From positions 434,001 to 498,000 of the forward strand of contig NZ_VFPB01000002.1 in assembly GCF_006716465.1 (NCBI RefSeq): a stretch of 64,000 nucleotides of DNA, written 5' to 3'. The DNA is from Pseudoxanthomonas sp. 3HH-4 (GTDB lineage Bacteria; Pseudomonadota; Gammaproteobacteria; Xanthomonadales; Xanthomonadaceae). Position 1 is the first letter of the stretch. Every line of letters starts with the position of its first letter. Of this stretch, positions 18,505 through 26,454 are shown piece after piece. Under the pieces are notes generated by a model, which did not search any database, was not told the origin of the DNA, and saw only the letters and a program-made list of their open reading frames with translations. The position numbers and the translations under genes were made by a program.

Positions 18505-18574
18505 GTCGCGACCGGGATACTTCCAACGACAGCGAACATTTCATTCATGCGATCGCGACTTACGTCGCTCCTAC
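18490..18574. repeat. Dimeric inverted REP-like repeat, copy 1
   Basis: GGAGCGACGTAAGTCGCGAC faces its inverted copy (GTCGCGACTTACGTCGCTCC without the first bases) with about 40 bases between. The left arm overlaps the 3' end of the Ada-AlkA gene and supplies its TAA stop. Same core as copies near 30469, 33459 and 58714. Confidence 0.88.
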
Positions 18575-18602
18575 ATCCGAGCTCCCTTATCCTGCCCTCG
18601 CC

Positions 18603-19100
18603 ATGATCCTCTTCCGCTACCTCGACAGTCCCGTCGGCACGCTCACCCTGGCCGCGACCGACGACGGCCTGCATGCGATCGAATTCCCGCGCAACCGCCA
18701 CCCAGCGAGCCGTGCTGGATGGACGGAGGGGCAACATCCCGTGCTCGATCTGGCCGCACGCCAGTTGGATGAGTATTTTGCCGCGACGCGCCTCGCGTTC
18801 GATCTTCCGCTGGCACCGCGCGGCACCGACTTCCAGCGCACCGTGTGGCTGGCGCTGGCCGGAATCGCCTACGGGGAAACGGTCAGCTACGCGCAACTGG
18901 CGCAGCGCGTCGGAAAGCCCACCGCGATGCGCGCCGTCGGCGCCGCCAACGGACGCAATCCGCTGCCCATCGTACTGCCCTGTCATCGCGTGATCGGTGC
19001 TGACGGTTCGCTGACGGGCTTCGGTGGCGGCCTGCCGACCAAGCAGTTCCTTCTGGAACTGGAAGGCGCGCTGGCGAGGGCGGACGACCTGTTCGGCTGA
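18603..19100 (+). CDS. ogt: Methylated-DNA--protein-cysteine methyltransferase
   Basis: 165-residue suicide enzyme that moves the methyl group of O6-methylguanine to its own cysteine. The active site '[12 protein letters not shown]' puts the acceptor at Cys127; the helix-turn-helix for minor-groove reading is '[20 protein letters not shown]' and the Asn-hinge is 'ANGRNPLP'. Normal Ogt length. ATG at 18603. It lies downstream of the Ada-AlkA fusion across a REP dimer, so it restores the activity that the fusion lacks; co-transcription is plausible. It converges on the LytTR regulator gene with a 6-base gap. Confidence 0.96.
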   Translation: MILFRYLDSPVGTLTLAATDDGLHAIEFPRNRHPASRAGWTEGQHPVLDLAARQLDEYFAATRLAFDLPLAPRGTDFQRTVWLALAGIAYGETVSYAQLAQRVGKPTAMRAVGAANGRNPLPIVLPCHRVIGADGSLTGFGGGLPTKQFLLELEGALARADDLFG

Positions 19101-19106
19101 AGTCGC

Positions 19107-19877
19107 CTACATGCCGCGGAAACGCTGCTGGAACGCGGCGCTGATCGGCAGCACGTCCCGGCGGCCCTTCACGCTGAGCTGGTGGCGGCCGAGTTCGTCC
19201 TTGCGCACGCGGTCGATGGCCTGCACGCGCACCAGCACGCCGCGGTGCACCTGCCAGAACACATCGTGATCGAGTCCCGCCAGCAATTCCTTCAGGGGCA
19301 TGCGGATGATCGCGTCGTCATCGGCGGTCGCCACGCGCACGTACTTGTCCTGCGCCTGGAAGAACAACACGTCATCGATGGCGATCATGCGCACGCTGTC
19401 GCCGACGCTGGCAGTGATCCAGCGGATGAGCCGATCGCCCTTCGGACGCAGGCGCGCCTCGAGATCGTCGATCAACGCACGGAGATCCGGCGTGCGCGGG
19501 TCGGCAAGGTCAGCAAGCCGCTCCCTCACGCGCTCCACCGTCTGGGCGAGCCGCACGTCCTGCACCGGCTTGAGCAGATAGTCCGCGGCGCCCGCCTCGA
19601 AGGCGCGGATCGCGTAGTCCTCGTAGGCGGTGGTGAAGACCACCAGGCCACCCTGCTCCACCACCTTGCGGGCCACGTCCAGCCCGGTGACGCCCGGCAT
19701 GCGGATGTCGAGAAAGGCGATCCGGGGACGGTGCCGCGTCACGGCCTCCAGCGCGGACACGCCGTCCTCGCACACCGCCACGATATCGAGTTCGGGCCAC
19801 GCCGCATGCAGCTGTTGCTGCAGCGCGCGCCGCTGGGGCGCTTCATCCTCGGCGATCACGGCGGTGATGCGGCTCAT
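19107..19877 (-). CDS. LytTR-family response regulator
   Basis: 256-residue regulator: receiver domain about 5-125 with Asp57 in 'IAFLDIRMPGVTG' and Lys in 'DYLLKPVQ', then a LytTR DNA-binding domain about 150-250 ('DVLFFQAQDKYVRVATADDD', 'FWQVHRGVLVRVQAIDRV'). The AlgR/LytR group often controls surface, virulence or secretion genes. ATG at 19877 overlaps the kinase stop (ATGA), so the pair is translationally coupled. Last gene of a three-gene leftward operon started by the beta-lactamase-like gene. Confidence 0.94.
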   Translation of the reverse strand: MSRITAVIAEDEAPQRRALQQQLHAAWPELDIVAVCEDGVSALEAVTRHRPRIAFLDIRMPGVTGLDVARKVVEQGGLVVFTTAYEDYAIRAFEAGAADYLLKPVQDVRLAQTVERVRERLADLADPRTPDLRALIDDLEARLRPKGDRLIRWITASVGDSVRMIAIDDVLFFQAQDKYVRVATADDDAIIRMPLKELLAGLDHDVFWQVHRGVLVRVQAIDRVRKDELGRHQLSVKGRRDVLPISAAFQQRFRGM

Positions 19878-21091
19878 GCCGGCGACCGTAGCGGCACGCG
19901 GATCCCGGCGCAAACGCCGCGCCCGCCCGCCCGCGGCGACAACGCGAAGTCCGCCTGCGCACCGTAACGTGCGGCGAGTTGCTCACGCACGTTCGCCAGC
20001 CCCACGCCGGTACTCAGGCCAGGCTGCAGGCCGGCGCCGTCGTCGGTGACCCGGACGCACAACTGCTCGCCTTCAACGACCGCCGCCACCTCGATGCGCC
20101 CCGGGCCCGGGCGCGGCTCGATGCCGTGCTTGATCGCGTTCTCCACCAGCGTGATCAGTAATGACGGCGGGAACGGCAGCACGCGAAGCGCATCGTCCGC
20201 CTGCACCGAATATGTCAGTCGCCCGCCCATGCGCACCTGCATCAGCGCGAGGTAGCTGGCCGCGATGTCCAGTTGCTGTCCCAGCGTGGCGTGCAGGCCG
20301 CGGTCATCGCGCAGCTTGGGGATCGTGGCGCGCAGGAACGCGACCAGCGCGTCCAGCGTGGCCTCCGCCTGGGCCGGATCCTGCCGCACCAGTGCACGCA
20401 CTGAGGCCAGCGTGTTGAACAGGAAGTGCGGTTCCACCTGCGCCTGCAGCACGCCCAGGCGCAGGTCCGCCTCGTGCACTCGGTCCTCCAGCGCGCTCAT
20501 TTCGCGGCCATGGCGATGCGCATCCCAGCGCCGGTGTTCGCTGAAGTAGGCACGCAACGCCAGCCCACCGCCAAACAACCCGTAGATCACGATGAGTACC
20601 GCGATATTGATCGCCAGGCCAATGGCCCTTATCCATGGCGACAGATCCGGCGGTCGCGCGTTCAGCCCGGCTGCGGCGAGTCCTGGCTTGGTGATCTGTT
20701 CGATATACGACGAGGCCAACTGGTCCACGAAGTAGCTCAGCACCATGCCCACCAGCACGGCGACCACGACGGCCTTGCGCTCCGACGACAAGGGCCAGCG
20801 CCGATGGCGCACGGCCGTAGCCAATGCGGGCCCCAGCGTCGCCATCAGGCTGAAGGCGACGAACTGCGTCATCGCCACCTTCAGCGCGATGAGGGGATCC
20901 TGCACCGCCACGCCGACGCCGGCCCCGATGAAGGCGGCGACCACTGCGATCACGCCGCAGAACAGCAGACTGCGACCGAGCAACCACTGCCGGCCGAACA
21001 CCGGGTACTGGCGATAACGGCTCCACACGGCGTTGCCGCCGACCAGCACCTCGGGCGGCAGCTTCTGGCGCAGGGAGTAATCGCGATCCAT
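19874..21091 (-). CDS. LytS/YehU-type sensor histidine kinase
   Basis: 405-residue membrane kinase. About four transmembrane helices lie at 42-64, 70-92, 106-125 and 155-178, followed by a coiled linker and a His_kinase domain with 'QVEPHFLFNTLAS' (His222) and an HATPase with N-box 'VENAIKHGIEPR' (Asn318) and 'GVGLANVRE'. There is no large periplasmic domain, so it may sense within or near the membrane. Start ATG 21089-21091 is two bases after the stop of the beta-lactamase-like gene, indicating one transcript. Pairs with the LytTR regulator. Confidence 0.93.
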   Translation of the reverse strand: MDRDYSLRQKLPPEVLVGGNAVWSRYRQYPVFGRQWLLGRSLLFCGVIAVVAAFIGAGVGVAVQDPLIALKVAMTQFVAFSLMATLGPALATAVRHRRWPLSSERKAVVVAVLVGMVLSYFVDQLASSYIEQITKPGLAAAGLNARPPDLSPWIRAIGLAINIAVLIVIYGLFGGGLALRAYFSEHRRWDAHRHGREMSALEDRVHEADLRLGVLQAQVEPHFLFNTLASVRALVRQDPAQAEATLDALVAFLRATIPKLRDDRGLHATLGQQLDIAASYLALMQVRMGGRLTYSVQADDALRVLPFPPSLLITLVENAIKHGIEPRPGPGRIEVAAVVEGEQLCVRVTDDGAGLQPGLSTGVGLANVREQLAARYGAQADFALSPRAGGRGVCAGIRVPLRSPA

Positions 21092-21093
21092 GG

Positions 21094-22725
21094 TTACTTC
21101 CTCTCGCCGCGCAGTTGCTGGCCGGCCTGCTTCAACGTCAATGCAACCACTTTGCCAGCCGCATCGCGTTCAAAGCGTATCTCGGCGCCGACGGCCTCCA
21201 TCACGAACACGTCCGGCTCCACCGCCTGCACGGTCAGCGCCGGCTGGCCGGTACCCTGGATGGTCAGCGTCTCGCCCTGCGCCTTCACGGTGAGTGCGAA
21301 CGCGGGCATGAGCGGGTACTCGCCTTCGTATTCGCGCAACACGGCGGCATCGAGCTCCAACGCGGGCTTCGACGCCGCGGCATCCATGCGCATGGCCGGC
21401 AGAGCGGCGCCCATCTGCATCCAGGTGAACGACTGTCCCTCCGCCGTGCGCTGCGGCCGCAGTACGGCGTCGAACTCGTGCGGGTAAAAATCGCCTGCAG
21501 TGTCGTACCCCATCGTATAGGCACCCTGCCCGGCGGCCTGGATCTCCAGCGCGTCGAGCTTCCTGCGCACGGTCATCTTCATGCCGCCCGCGAGCTGGTA
21601 CTCACCAGCAAGCGCATCGAGCAGTGCGGCATCCGGCTTGCTCTCACGGCGCGGCGAGCCGAGCGGAAAGCGGGCGTCGACCAGGTGCAGGCCCAGCGAC
21701 CCCAGGCTGCCGATCGAATTCCAGGTGGTGTCGGACAGGATCACCACGCCCCGTTGCCTGTCCTTGTCGAACGACACGAAGGACGAGAAACCACCGGTAC
21801 CGCCTTCATGCACGTGCACGACACGCTCCCCGACCGGCATCAGCATCCAGTTCATCGCCATCGTCGGCGCATCGGAAAGCTTCTGCTGCGACAGCACCAG
21901 GGCGGGCGAGATGGACGTTGCCTGGCCGTCGAGCTGGCCCTGCACGTAGCGGACCATGTCGTCGAGCGTGGCGCGCACACCGCCCACACCTGCGAGGTTG
22001 GTCTGGAAATGCCAGGCGGAAGCCGGACGCGCATTCGGCGTATGCCCCACCGCTGCACGCACGCCGGGCGGCACATGGTCGATGTAGGCGTGTCGCATGC
22101 CGAGCGGCGCGAACAGCCGCTGCTGCAGCAAGGTTTCCATATCCGTGCCGGCGCGGCGGGCGACGGCGTACGACAGCACCATCGAGGCGAAGTTCGAGTA
22201 TTCGAATGTCGTGCCGGGCGCAGCCGTCAGGGTGACGTCGCCCAGCGAAGCCAGCAACGCAGCTTCGTCCAGCCTGGCGTAGGGATCGTCCACGCTGGGC
22301 GCGGCCATGCGCGACGGCAGTGCGGGCAATCCCGAGCTGTGTGTCACCACGTGGCGGATCAGGATCGGCTTGCCCTGGTAGTCCGGCAGCTTGGTGCCCG
22401 CCGGCAACCACGCGGACAGCGGGTCATCCAGCGAGCCCTTGCCCTGCAGGATCAGGTCGGCCAGCAGCGCCGCTGTCATGGTCTTGCTGACGGAGCCGAT
22501 CTCGAATGCCGTATCGGCGCCGATGCGCGCGATATCCCGTCCATTCGCGCACTGGAACGTGCGGGCCACACTGTCTCCTTCGATCAAGGCCACCGCCATG
22601 CACGCGCCCGTGCGATCGCCCTGCAGGCGCTGCCTGACGAGATCGCCCAGCGCATCGTCGCTCATGGCATGGACGGAACCGCTGGCGACGGCCAGCGTCA
22701 GGGCGAGGGAATGCGCAAACGTCAT
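21094..22725 (-). CDS. Class C beta-lactamase/serine hydrolase-like protein, exported
   Basis: 543-residue protein: signal peptide about 1-20, then a beta-lactamase/penicillin-binding fold to about 360 with SxxK (Ser78-Val-Ser-Lys81), YxN (Tyr176-Ser-Asn178) and an HxG-type motif 'HEGGTGG' (about 306-312). The remaining C-terminal 180 residues look like the lipocalin-like DUF3471-type extensions found in Pab87/FmtA-type hydrolases. At this size it is more likely a D-aminopeptidase, esterase or peptidoglycan hydrolase than a true AmpC. It is the first gene of an operon with a LytS/LytTR pair, suggesting cell-wall or envelope signalling. ATG at 22725; upstream codons in the same frame are not signal-peptide-like. 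Confidence 0.87.
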   Translation of the reverse strand: MTFAHSLALTLAVASGSVHAMSDDALGDLVRQRLQGDRTGACMAVALIEGDSVARTFQCANGRDIARIGADTAFEIGSVSKTMTAALLADLILQGKGSLDDPLSAWLPAGTKLPDYQGKPILIRHVVTHSSGLPALPSRMAAPSVDDPYARLDEAALLASLGDVTLTAAPGTTFEYSNFASMVLSYAVARRAGTDMETLLQQRLFAPLGMRHAYIDHVPPGVRAAVGHTPNARPASAWHFQTNLAGVGGVRATLDDMVRYVQGQLDGQATSISPALVLSQQKLSDAPTMAMNWMLMPVGERVVHVHEGGTGGFSSFVSFDKDRQRGVVILSDTTWNSIGSLGSLGLHLVDARFPLGSPRRESKPDAALLDALAGEYQLAGGMKMTVRRKLDALEIQAAGQGAYTMGYDTAGDFYPHEFDAVLRPQRTAEGQSFTWMQMGAALPAMRMDAAASKPALELDAAVLREYEGEYPLMPAFALTVKAQGETLTIQGTGQPALTVQAVEPDVFVMEAVGAEIRFERDAAGKVVALTLKQAGQQLRGERK

Positions 22726-22870
22726 AGCGTGGCTCCTGATGGGATGACCACCATGCTGCCGCACCCGTCCCTGCGCCGTGCTGGCATCGGATGGAGACGG
22801 CCATCCCCACGACGGAACCCCCGATCCGGCGGATGGCACCGGCAACGGCGGCAGCCCGTCCGTCATGCCA

Positions 22871-24127
22871 TCACCCGCGCAGGAGCTGCCGAAGGGTCTC
22901 ACCGTAGCGGCGCGCGATCGCCTCGGCTGCCACGTGTCGCCCGTCGGCGACCACCTGGCGCCCGGCCACCCTGACTTCCTCGACCAGTGGCCGATTGCCA
23001 GCGAACAGCCAGCGGTCGATGACATCGTCCTGCGTGGCGCCCGCCATTACGGGAGCTAGCCCATCCAGGACGACGCAATCCCCGCTTGTGCCCGCAAAGC
23101 CGGTGGCATCCGCGGCACTCGCCAGCACGCCGCGCAGCAGCGTCTCGCCGACGCTGCTCGATGTCGGCGTCACCGCGATGTTGCGATGGCGCGTGACCAG
23201 GCGCTGGCCGTACTCCAGCCAGCGCAGTTCCTCCACGGGCGACACCGAGACATGCGAATCCGAACCGATGCCCCACCGTCCGCCCGCCTGCAGATAGTCG
23301 CGCAGCGGGAACAGGCCATCGCCCAGGTTGGCTTCGGTCGTGGGACAGATCGCCACCGTGGCACCGCTGGCGGCGATGCCGCGCGTCTCCGCTTCGGTGA
23401 GGTGCGTGGCATGCACCAGCGTCCATCGACGGTCGACCGGACATTCGCCCAGCAGCCATTCGACCGGCCGTGCCTGCCGCAGCGCCAGGCAATCCTGCAC
23501 TTCGCCCACTTGTTCGGCGATGTGGATGTGCACCGGCGCCTCGATGGGCAGTGCGGCCAGCACGCGCCGCATGGCCGCTTCCGGCACCGCACGCAGGCTG
23601 TGGAACGCGCAGCCCACGCGCAACCCATCGTCCTGCAGGGAGCGCAAGCCGTCGAACAAGCGAAGGAAGTCGTCCACGCCGTGACCGAACCGTTGCTGCC
23701 GTGGCGACAGCGCGCGGCCGTCGAAGCCCCCGGTCATGTACAGCACGGGCAACAGCGTCATGCGGATGCCGGTGTCGCGCGCGGCAGCCGCCACCGCCTT
23801 CGACATCGCCGCCGGGTCGGCATACGGCGCGCCATCCGGCTGGTGGTGGACGTAGTGGAATTCGCACACGTGCGTGTAACCGGCTTCCAGCATTTCCGCA
23901 TACAGCTGCGTCGCCACCGCGTACATGCTGTCGGGCGTCATGCGGGCCGCGAAGCGATACATGATCTCGCGCCAGGTCCAGAAACTGTCCTCCGGATGCG
24001 TCTGTCGCTCCGCCAAGCCGGCCATCGCGCGCTGGAATGCATGCGAATGCAGGTTGGCGATGCCGGGCACGCGCCAGCCCCCGTCGGTGGCGACGGCCAG
24101 CGCTTCGTTGGGATCACGCTGGGACAT
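22871..24127 (-). CDS. hutF: Formimidoylglutamate deiminase
   Basis: 418-residue amidohydrolase that deiminates N-formimino-glutamate to N-formylglutamate and ammonia. Motifs: metal ligands in 'GIANLHSHAFQRAMAG' (about 24-39), 'CEFHYVHHQPDG', 'HIHIAEQVGEVQDC', 'LVHATHLTEAE', and Asp in 'GIGSDSHVSVSP'. ATG 24127 was chosen; in-frame GTG 24139 and TTG 24151 would add 4 or 8 residues, and a stop lies just beyond. The N-terminal strand domain is therefore about 30 residues shorter than in many HutF proteins as I recall them. HutF presence implies the formylglutamate route, which needs HutG, not seen here. Divergent from hutI. Confidence 0.94.
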   Translation of the reverse strand: MSQRDPNEALAVATDGGWRVPGIANLHSHAFQRAMAGLAERQTHPEDSFWTWREIMYRFAARMTPDSMYAVATQLYAEMLEAGYTHVCEFHYVHHQPDGAPYADPAAMSKAVAAAARDTGIRMTLLPVLYMTGGFDGRALSPRQQRFGHGVDDFLRLFDGLRSLQDDGLRVGCAFHSLRAVPEAAMRRVLAALPIEAPVHIHIAEQVGEVQDCLALRQARPVEWLLGECPVDRRWTLVHATHLTEAETRGIAASGATVAICPTTEANLGDGLFPLRDYLQAGGRWGIGSDSHVSVSPVEELRWLEYGQRLVTRHRNIAVTPTSSSVGETLLRGVLASAADATGFAGTSGDCVVLDGLAPVMAGATQDDVIDRWLFAGNRPLVEEVRVAGRQVVADGRHVAAEAIARRYGETLRQLLRG

Positions 24128-24194
24128 GGCAATACTCACGGCTGGCGACAAGGGTGCGTTAGGCTACCGCGTCGCTCCCTGCTCTGGCACGCCC

Positions 24195-24356
24195 ATGGAT
24201 GCTCTTGAAATCGCCCTGCTGTTCGTCGCGGCGGCCCTTTTCGCGGTCTTCGTGTTCCTGAAGGCCGCGAGGACCGATCGTGACGACGGCGGCAACGGCA
24301 GCGTCCACGGCTTTGAGGGCGACGCAGAGGGCGGCGGCGACGGCGGAGGCGATTGA
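24195..24356 (+). CDS. Small single-span membrane protein, acidic Gly/Asp-rich tail
   Basis: 53-residue protein: N-terminal transmembrane helix about 5-23 ('[20 protein letters not shown]'), a short charged region, then an Asp/Gly/Glu-rich tail ending GGGDGGGD. It ends 4 bases before the hutI ATG, so it is probably the first gene of a hutI operon and may be coupled to it. No family recognised. ATG 24195; ribosome-binding site not obvious. Candidate real gene because of tight spacing, a coherent hydrophobic segment and a stop directly before hutI. Confidence 0.5.
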   Translation: MDALEIALLFVAAALFAVFVFLKAARTDRDDGGNGSVHGFEGDAEGGGDGGGD

Positions 24357-24360
24357 TCGC

Positions 24361-25587
24361 ATGACGCTCCGCTGGGATGGTCTGCTGGTGAATGCGCGAC
24401 TGGTGACGCTGGCAGGCGACACCGGTTACGGCGTGATGGAAAACGGCGCCCTGGGCTGGCGCGATGGCGTGCTGGTGTTCGCCGGCGCGATGGACAGCCT
24501 GCCCGCTCCACCGGATGCGCTGGCCGACACCTTCATCGATGCGGGCGGAGACTGGGTGACGGCCGGCCTCGTGGATTGCCACACGCATGTCGTGTTCGGC
24601 GGCGACCGCGCCGGCGAGTTCGAACAGCGCCTGCAGGGCGCCAGCTATGAAGACATCGCGCGTGCAGGAGGCGGCATCGTGTCCACGGTGCGAGCCACCC
24701 GTGCCGCCAGCGAGGACGACCTGTTCGCACAGTCGCTGCCGCGCGCGCGCGCGCTGCGCGACGATGGCGTGACCACGCTGGAGATCAAATCCGGCTATGG
24801 CCTTGATCTCGAAAACGAGCGCAAGATGCTGCGCGTGGCCCGGCGCATCGGCGGTGCGCTCGGCATTACGGTGCGCACCACGTTCCTGGGTGCGCATGCG
24901 TTGCCGCCGGAGTACGCAGGACGTGCCGACGACTACATCGGCGCCGTGTGCGACTGGCTGCCGTTGCTGCATGCGGAAGGACTGGTGGATGCGGTGGACG
25001 CCTTCTGCGAACGCATCGGCTTCACCGCGGCGCAGACGCAGCGGATGTTCGAAACCGCACGCACGTTGGGACTCCCCGTGAAATTGCACGCGGACCAGTT
25101 GAGCGATGGTGGCGGTGCGGCGCTGGTGGCCGGCTTTGGCGGGCTGTCGGCGGACCACGTGGAGTACACCTCGGAGGCCGGTGTCGCCGCCATGAAGCAG
25201 GCAGGCAGCGTTGCCGTGCTGTTGCCGGGCGCATTCCACGTGCTGCGCGAAACCAGATTGCCGCCACTGGATGCCTTCCGTGCACAGGGCGTGCCGATGG
25301 CGGTGGCGACGGATTGCAATCCCGGTACGTCACCGCTGCAATCCCTGCGGCTGGCGATGTCGCTGGCGTGCACGCATTTCCGGCTGACGCCGGAGGAAGC
25401 CTTGCGTGGCTCCACCGTGCATGCGGCACAGGCGTTGGGCTTGTCGGATCGTGGACGCCTGCAGGCCGGGCAACGCGCGGACTTCGTGCGCTGGCGCATC
25501 GGCCAGCCCGCGCAACTCGCCTACTGGCTGGGCGGCGACCTGGTGTCGGCGGTGCACGTGGGCGGCCGCCTCGTTACCGCTGGCTAG
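24361..25587 (+). CDS. hutI: Imidazolonepropionase
   Basis: 408-residue zinc/iron amidohydrolase that opens the imidazolone ring to give N-formimino-L-glutamate. Signature metal site '[20 protein letters not shown]' (about 75-94), '[19 protein letters not shown]'-like segment (here KSGYGLD), '[20 protein letters not shown]', '[17 protein letters not shown]' and Asp in '[11 protein letters not shown]'. Length fits the family. ATG at 24361. Its product is the HutF substrate, and the hutF gene is divergent 230 bases away; hutU product feeds HutI. Confidence 0.97.
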   Translation: MTLRWDGLLVNARLVTLAGDTGYGVMENGALGWRDGVLVFAGAMDSLPAPPDALADTFIDAGGDWVTAGLVDCHTHVVFGGDRAGEFEQRLQGASYEDIARAGGGIVSTVRATRAASEDDLFAQSLPRARALRDDGVTTLEIKSGYGLDLENERKMLRVARRIGGALGITVRTTFLGAHALPPEYAGRADDYIGAVCDWLPLLHAEGLVDAVDAFCERIGFTAAQTQRMFETARTLGLPVKLHADQLSDGGGAALVAGFGGLSADHVEYTSEAGVAAMKQAGSVAVLLPGAFHVLRETRLPPLDAFRAQGVPMAVATDCNPGTSPLQSLRLAMSLACTHFRLTPEEALRGSTVHAAQALGLSDRGRLQAGQRADFVRWRIGQPAQLAYWLGGDLVSAVHVGGRLVTAG

Positions 25588-25596
25588 AAAAACGAA

Positions 25597-25619
25597 AACC
25601 CCGGCGCAGGCCGGGGTTT
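25597..25619. terminator. Bidirectional hairpin terminator
   Basis: Stem AACCCCGGC / GCCGGGGTT with loop GCAG, flanked by AAAA on the left and TTT on the right. It lies between the convergent hutI and THX genes and should end both transcripts. Confidence 0.85.
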
Positions 25620-25653
25620 CGCACGCGCTGCCGGACTTGCCGGCGCGGGTGGC

Positions 25654-25830
25654 TTACGCCTTGGCGACGGCCTTCTTGGCCACGGCCTTCTTCGCCGGGG
25701 TCTTCACGACCGACTTCTTGGCGGTGGCGGTGGCAGCCACACCCGCCTTGGCGACCGTGTGCTTGCGCGCATTGCCGTAGCTGGACGAATAGCGCTTGCC
25801 CTTGGCCGTCTTGCGATCACCCTTGCCCAT
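25654..25830 (-). CDS. 30S ribosomal protein THX with Lys/Ala-rich tail
   Basis: 58-residue very basic protein. The first 23 residues 'MGKGDRKTAKGKRYSSSYGN' match the THX consensus (MGKGDxKTxxGKxxxxxYGxxR), a peptide that binds at the top of the small-subunit head. The remaining 35 residues are an Ala/Lys/Val repeat ending 'VAKKAVAKA', resembling histone-H1-type tails and absent from Thermus THX. Preceded by AGGAGAACAAAG and an ATG at 25830. It was too short for simple frame searches and would be easily missed. Confidence 0.85.
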   Translation of the reverse strand: MGKGDRKTAKGKRYSSSYGNARKHTVAKAGVAATATAKKSVVKTPAKKAVAKKAVAKA

Positions 25831-25973
25831 CTTTGTTCTCCTGATTCACTGAAAAGTACGCCCGGGTCGGGGCGATTGCACGTGCGACCACCGGACCGGG
25901 GCGCTGCGCGCGAGGCCGCAAAGCCTACCACAGCGGGGCCTCCTCGGCCCCTGCCGACGTTACGGCAAGGCGC

Positions 25974-26381
25974 TCAGTGCGCGCAGCTGGCGTCGTGGAT
26001 GTGCCAGTGGTTCAGGCGCAGGTTCAGCAGATGGGCCAAGCCCACCAGCGTGCCACCCACGGTCATGACGATGGCATGCGGCACCACGGCTTCATGCAGG
26101 GGCGCATACAACACCCCCGCCCACAGGGCAGCCAGTCCGAACAGCAGCATGCCCAGCGCGCGGAACGCGCGGTGGCGGCGATAGCCCCAGACCAGGCTGA
26201 AAAGGCCCAGCACGGTCACGAAGGTCACGAAGCCGCGCTCGAAGCCGTCGCCCAGCCACACGGACAGGCCCAGCGAGGGGATCGCGGCCAACAGCAGGGG
26301 CGTGATCGCGCAATGCAATGCACACACCAGCGATCCGGCAGCGGCGAAGCGATCGATGAAGAAGCGGAGGGAGGACTTCAT
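25974..26381 (-). CDS. MerC-domain inner-membrane protein
   Basis: 135-residue protein with four predicted transmembrane helices and the MerC-type Cys/His signature near the N-terminus ('GSLVCALHCAITPLLLA', Cys20 and Cys24, His23). The C-terminal tail is His/Cys-bearing ('NHWHIHDASCAH'). MerC proteins move mercuric ions, but chromosomal relatives next to zinc receptors are thought to carry zinc or other soft metals across the inner membrane. It is divergent from the ZnuD-like receptor gene, and a Zur-like box lies between them, so zinc-repressed expression is likely. ATG at 26381. Confidence 0.85.
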   Translation of the reverse strand: MKSSLRFFIDRFAAAGSLVCALHCAITPLLLAAIPSLGLSVWLGDGFERGFVTFVTVLGLFSLVWGYRRHRAFRALGMLLFGLAALWAGVLYAPLHEAVVPHAIVMTVGGTLVGLAHLLNLRLNHWHIHDASCAH

Positions 26382-26420
26382 GGGGACAAGTATGACTTCC
26401 GGGACGGTTATATTGTCACT

Positions 26421-26442
26421 ATTGGTATATTATAACATCTTC
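26421..26442. promoter_or_regulatory. Zur-like operator between merC-like and znuD-like genes
   Basis: Read leftward the site is GAAGATGTTATAATATACC plus AAT, close to the gammaproteobacterial Zur consensus as I recall it ([23 protein letters not shown]). The core ATGTTATAATATA is intact and the right half is degraded. A half-like GGTTATATTG lies just to its left at about 26406. It sits 40 bases from the merC-like start and 13 bases from the receptor start, fit to repress both. Confidence 0.72.
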
Positions 26443-26454
26443 AACTTCCCCACC

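Noticed and set aside
21094-22725. True AmpC beta-lactamase resistance gene
   Set aside because: Motifs are present, but the protein has a 180-residue C-terminal extension and no ampR neighbour; broader serine hydrolase is safer.
25974-26381. Mercury resistance operon
   Set aside because: No merR, merT, merP or merA nearby; the MerC-like gene shares a Zur-like box with a zinc receptor.
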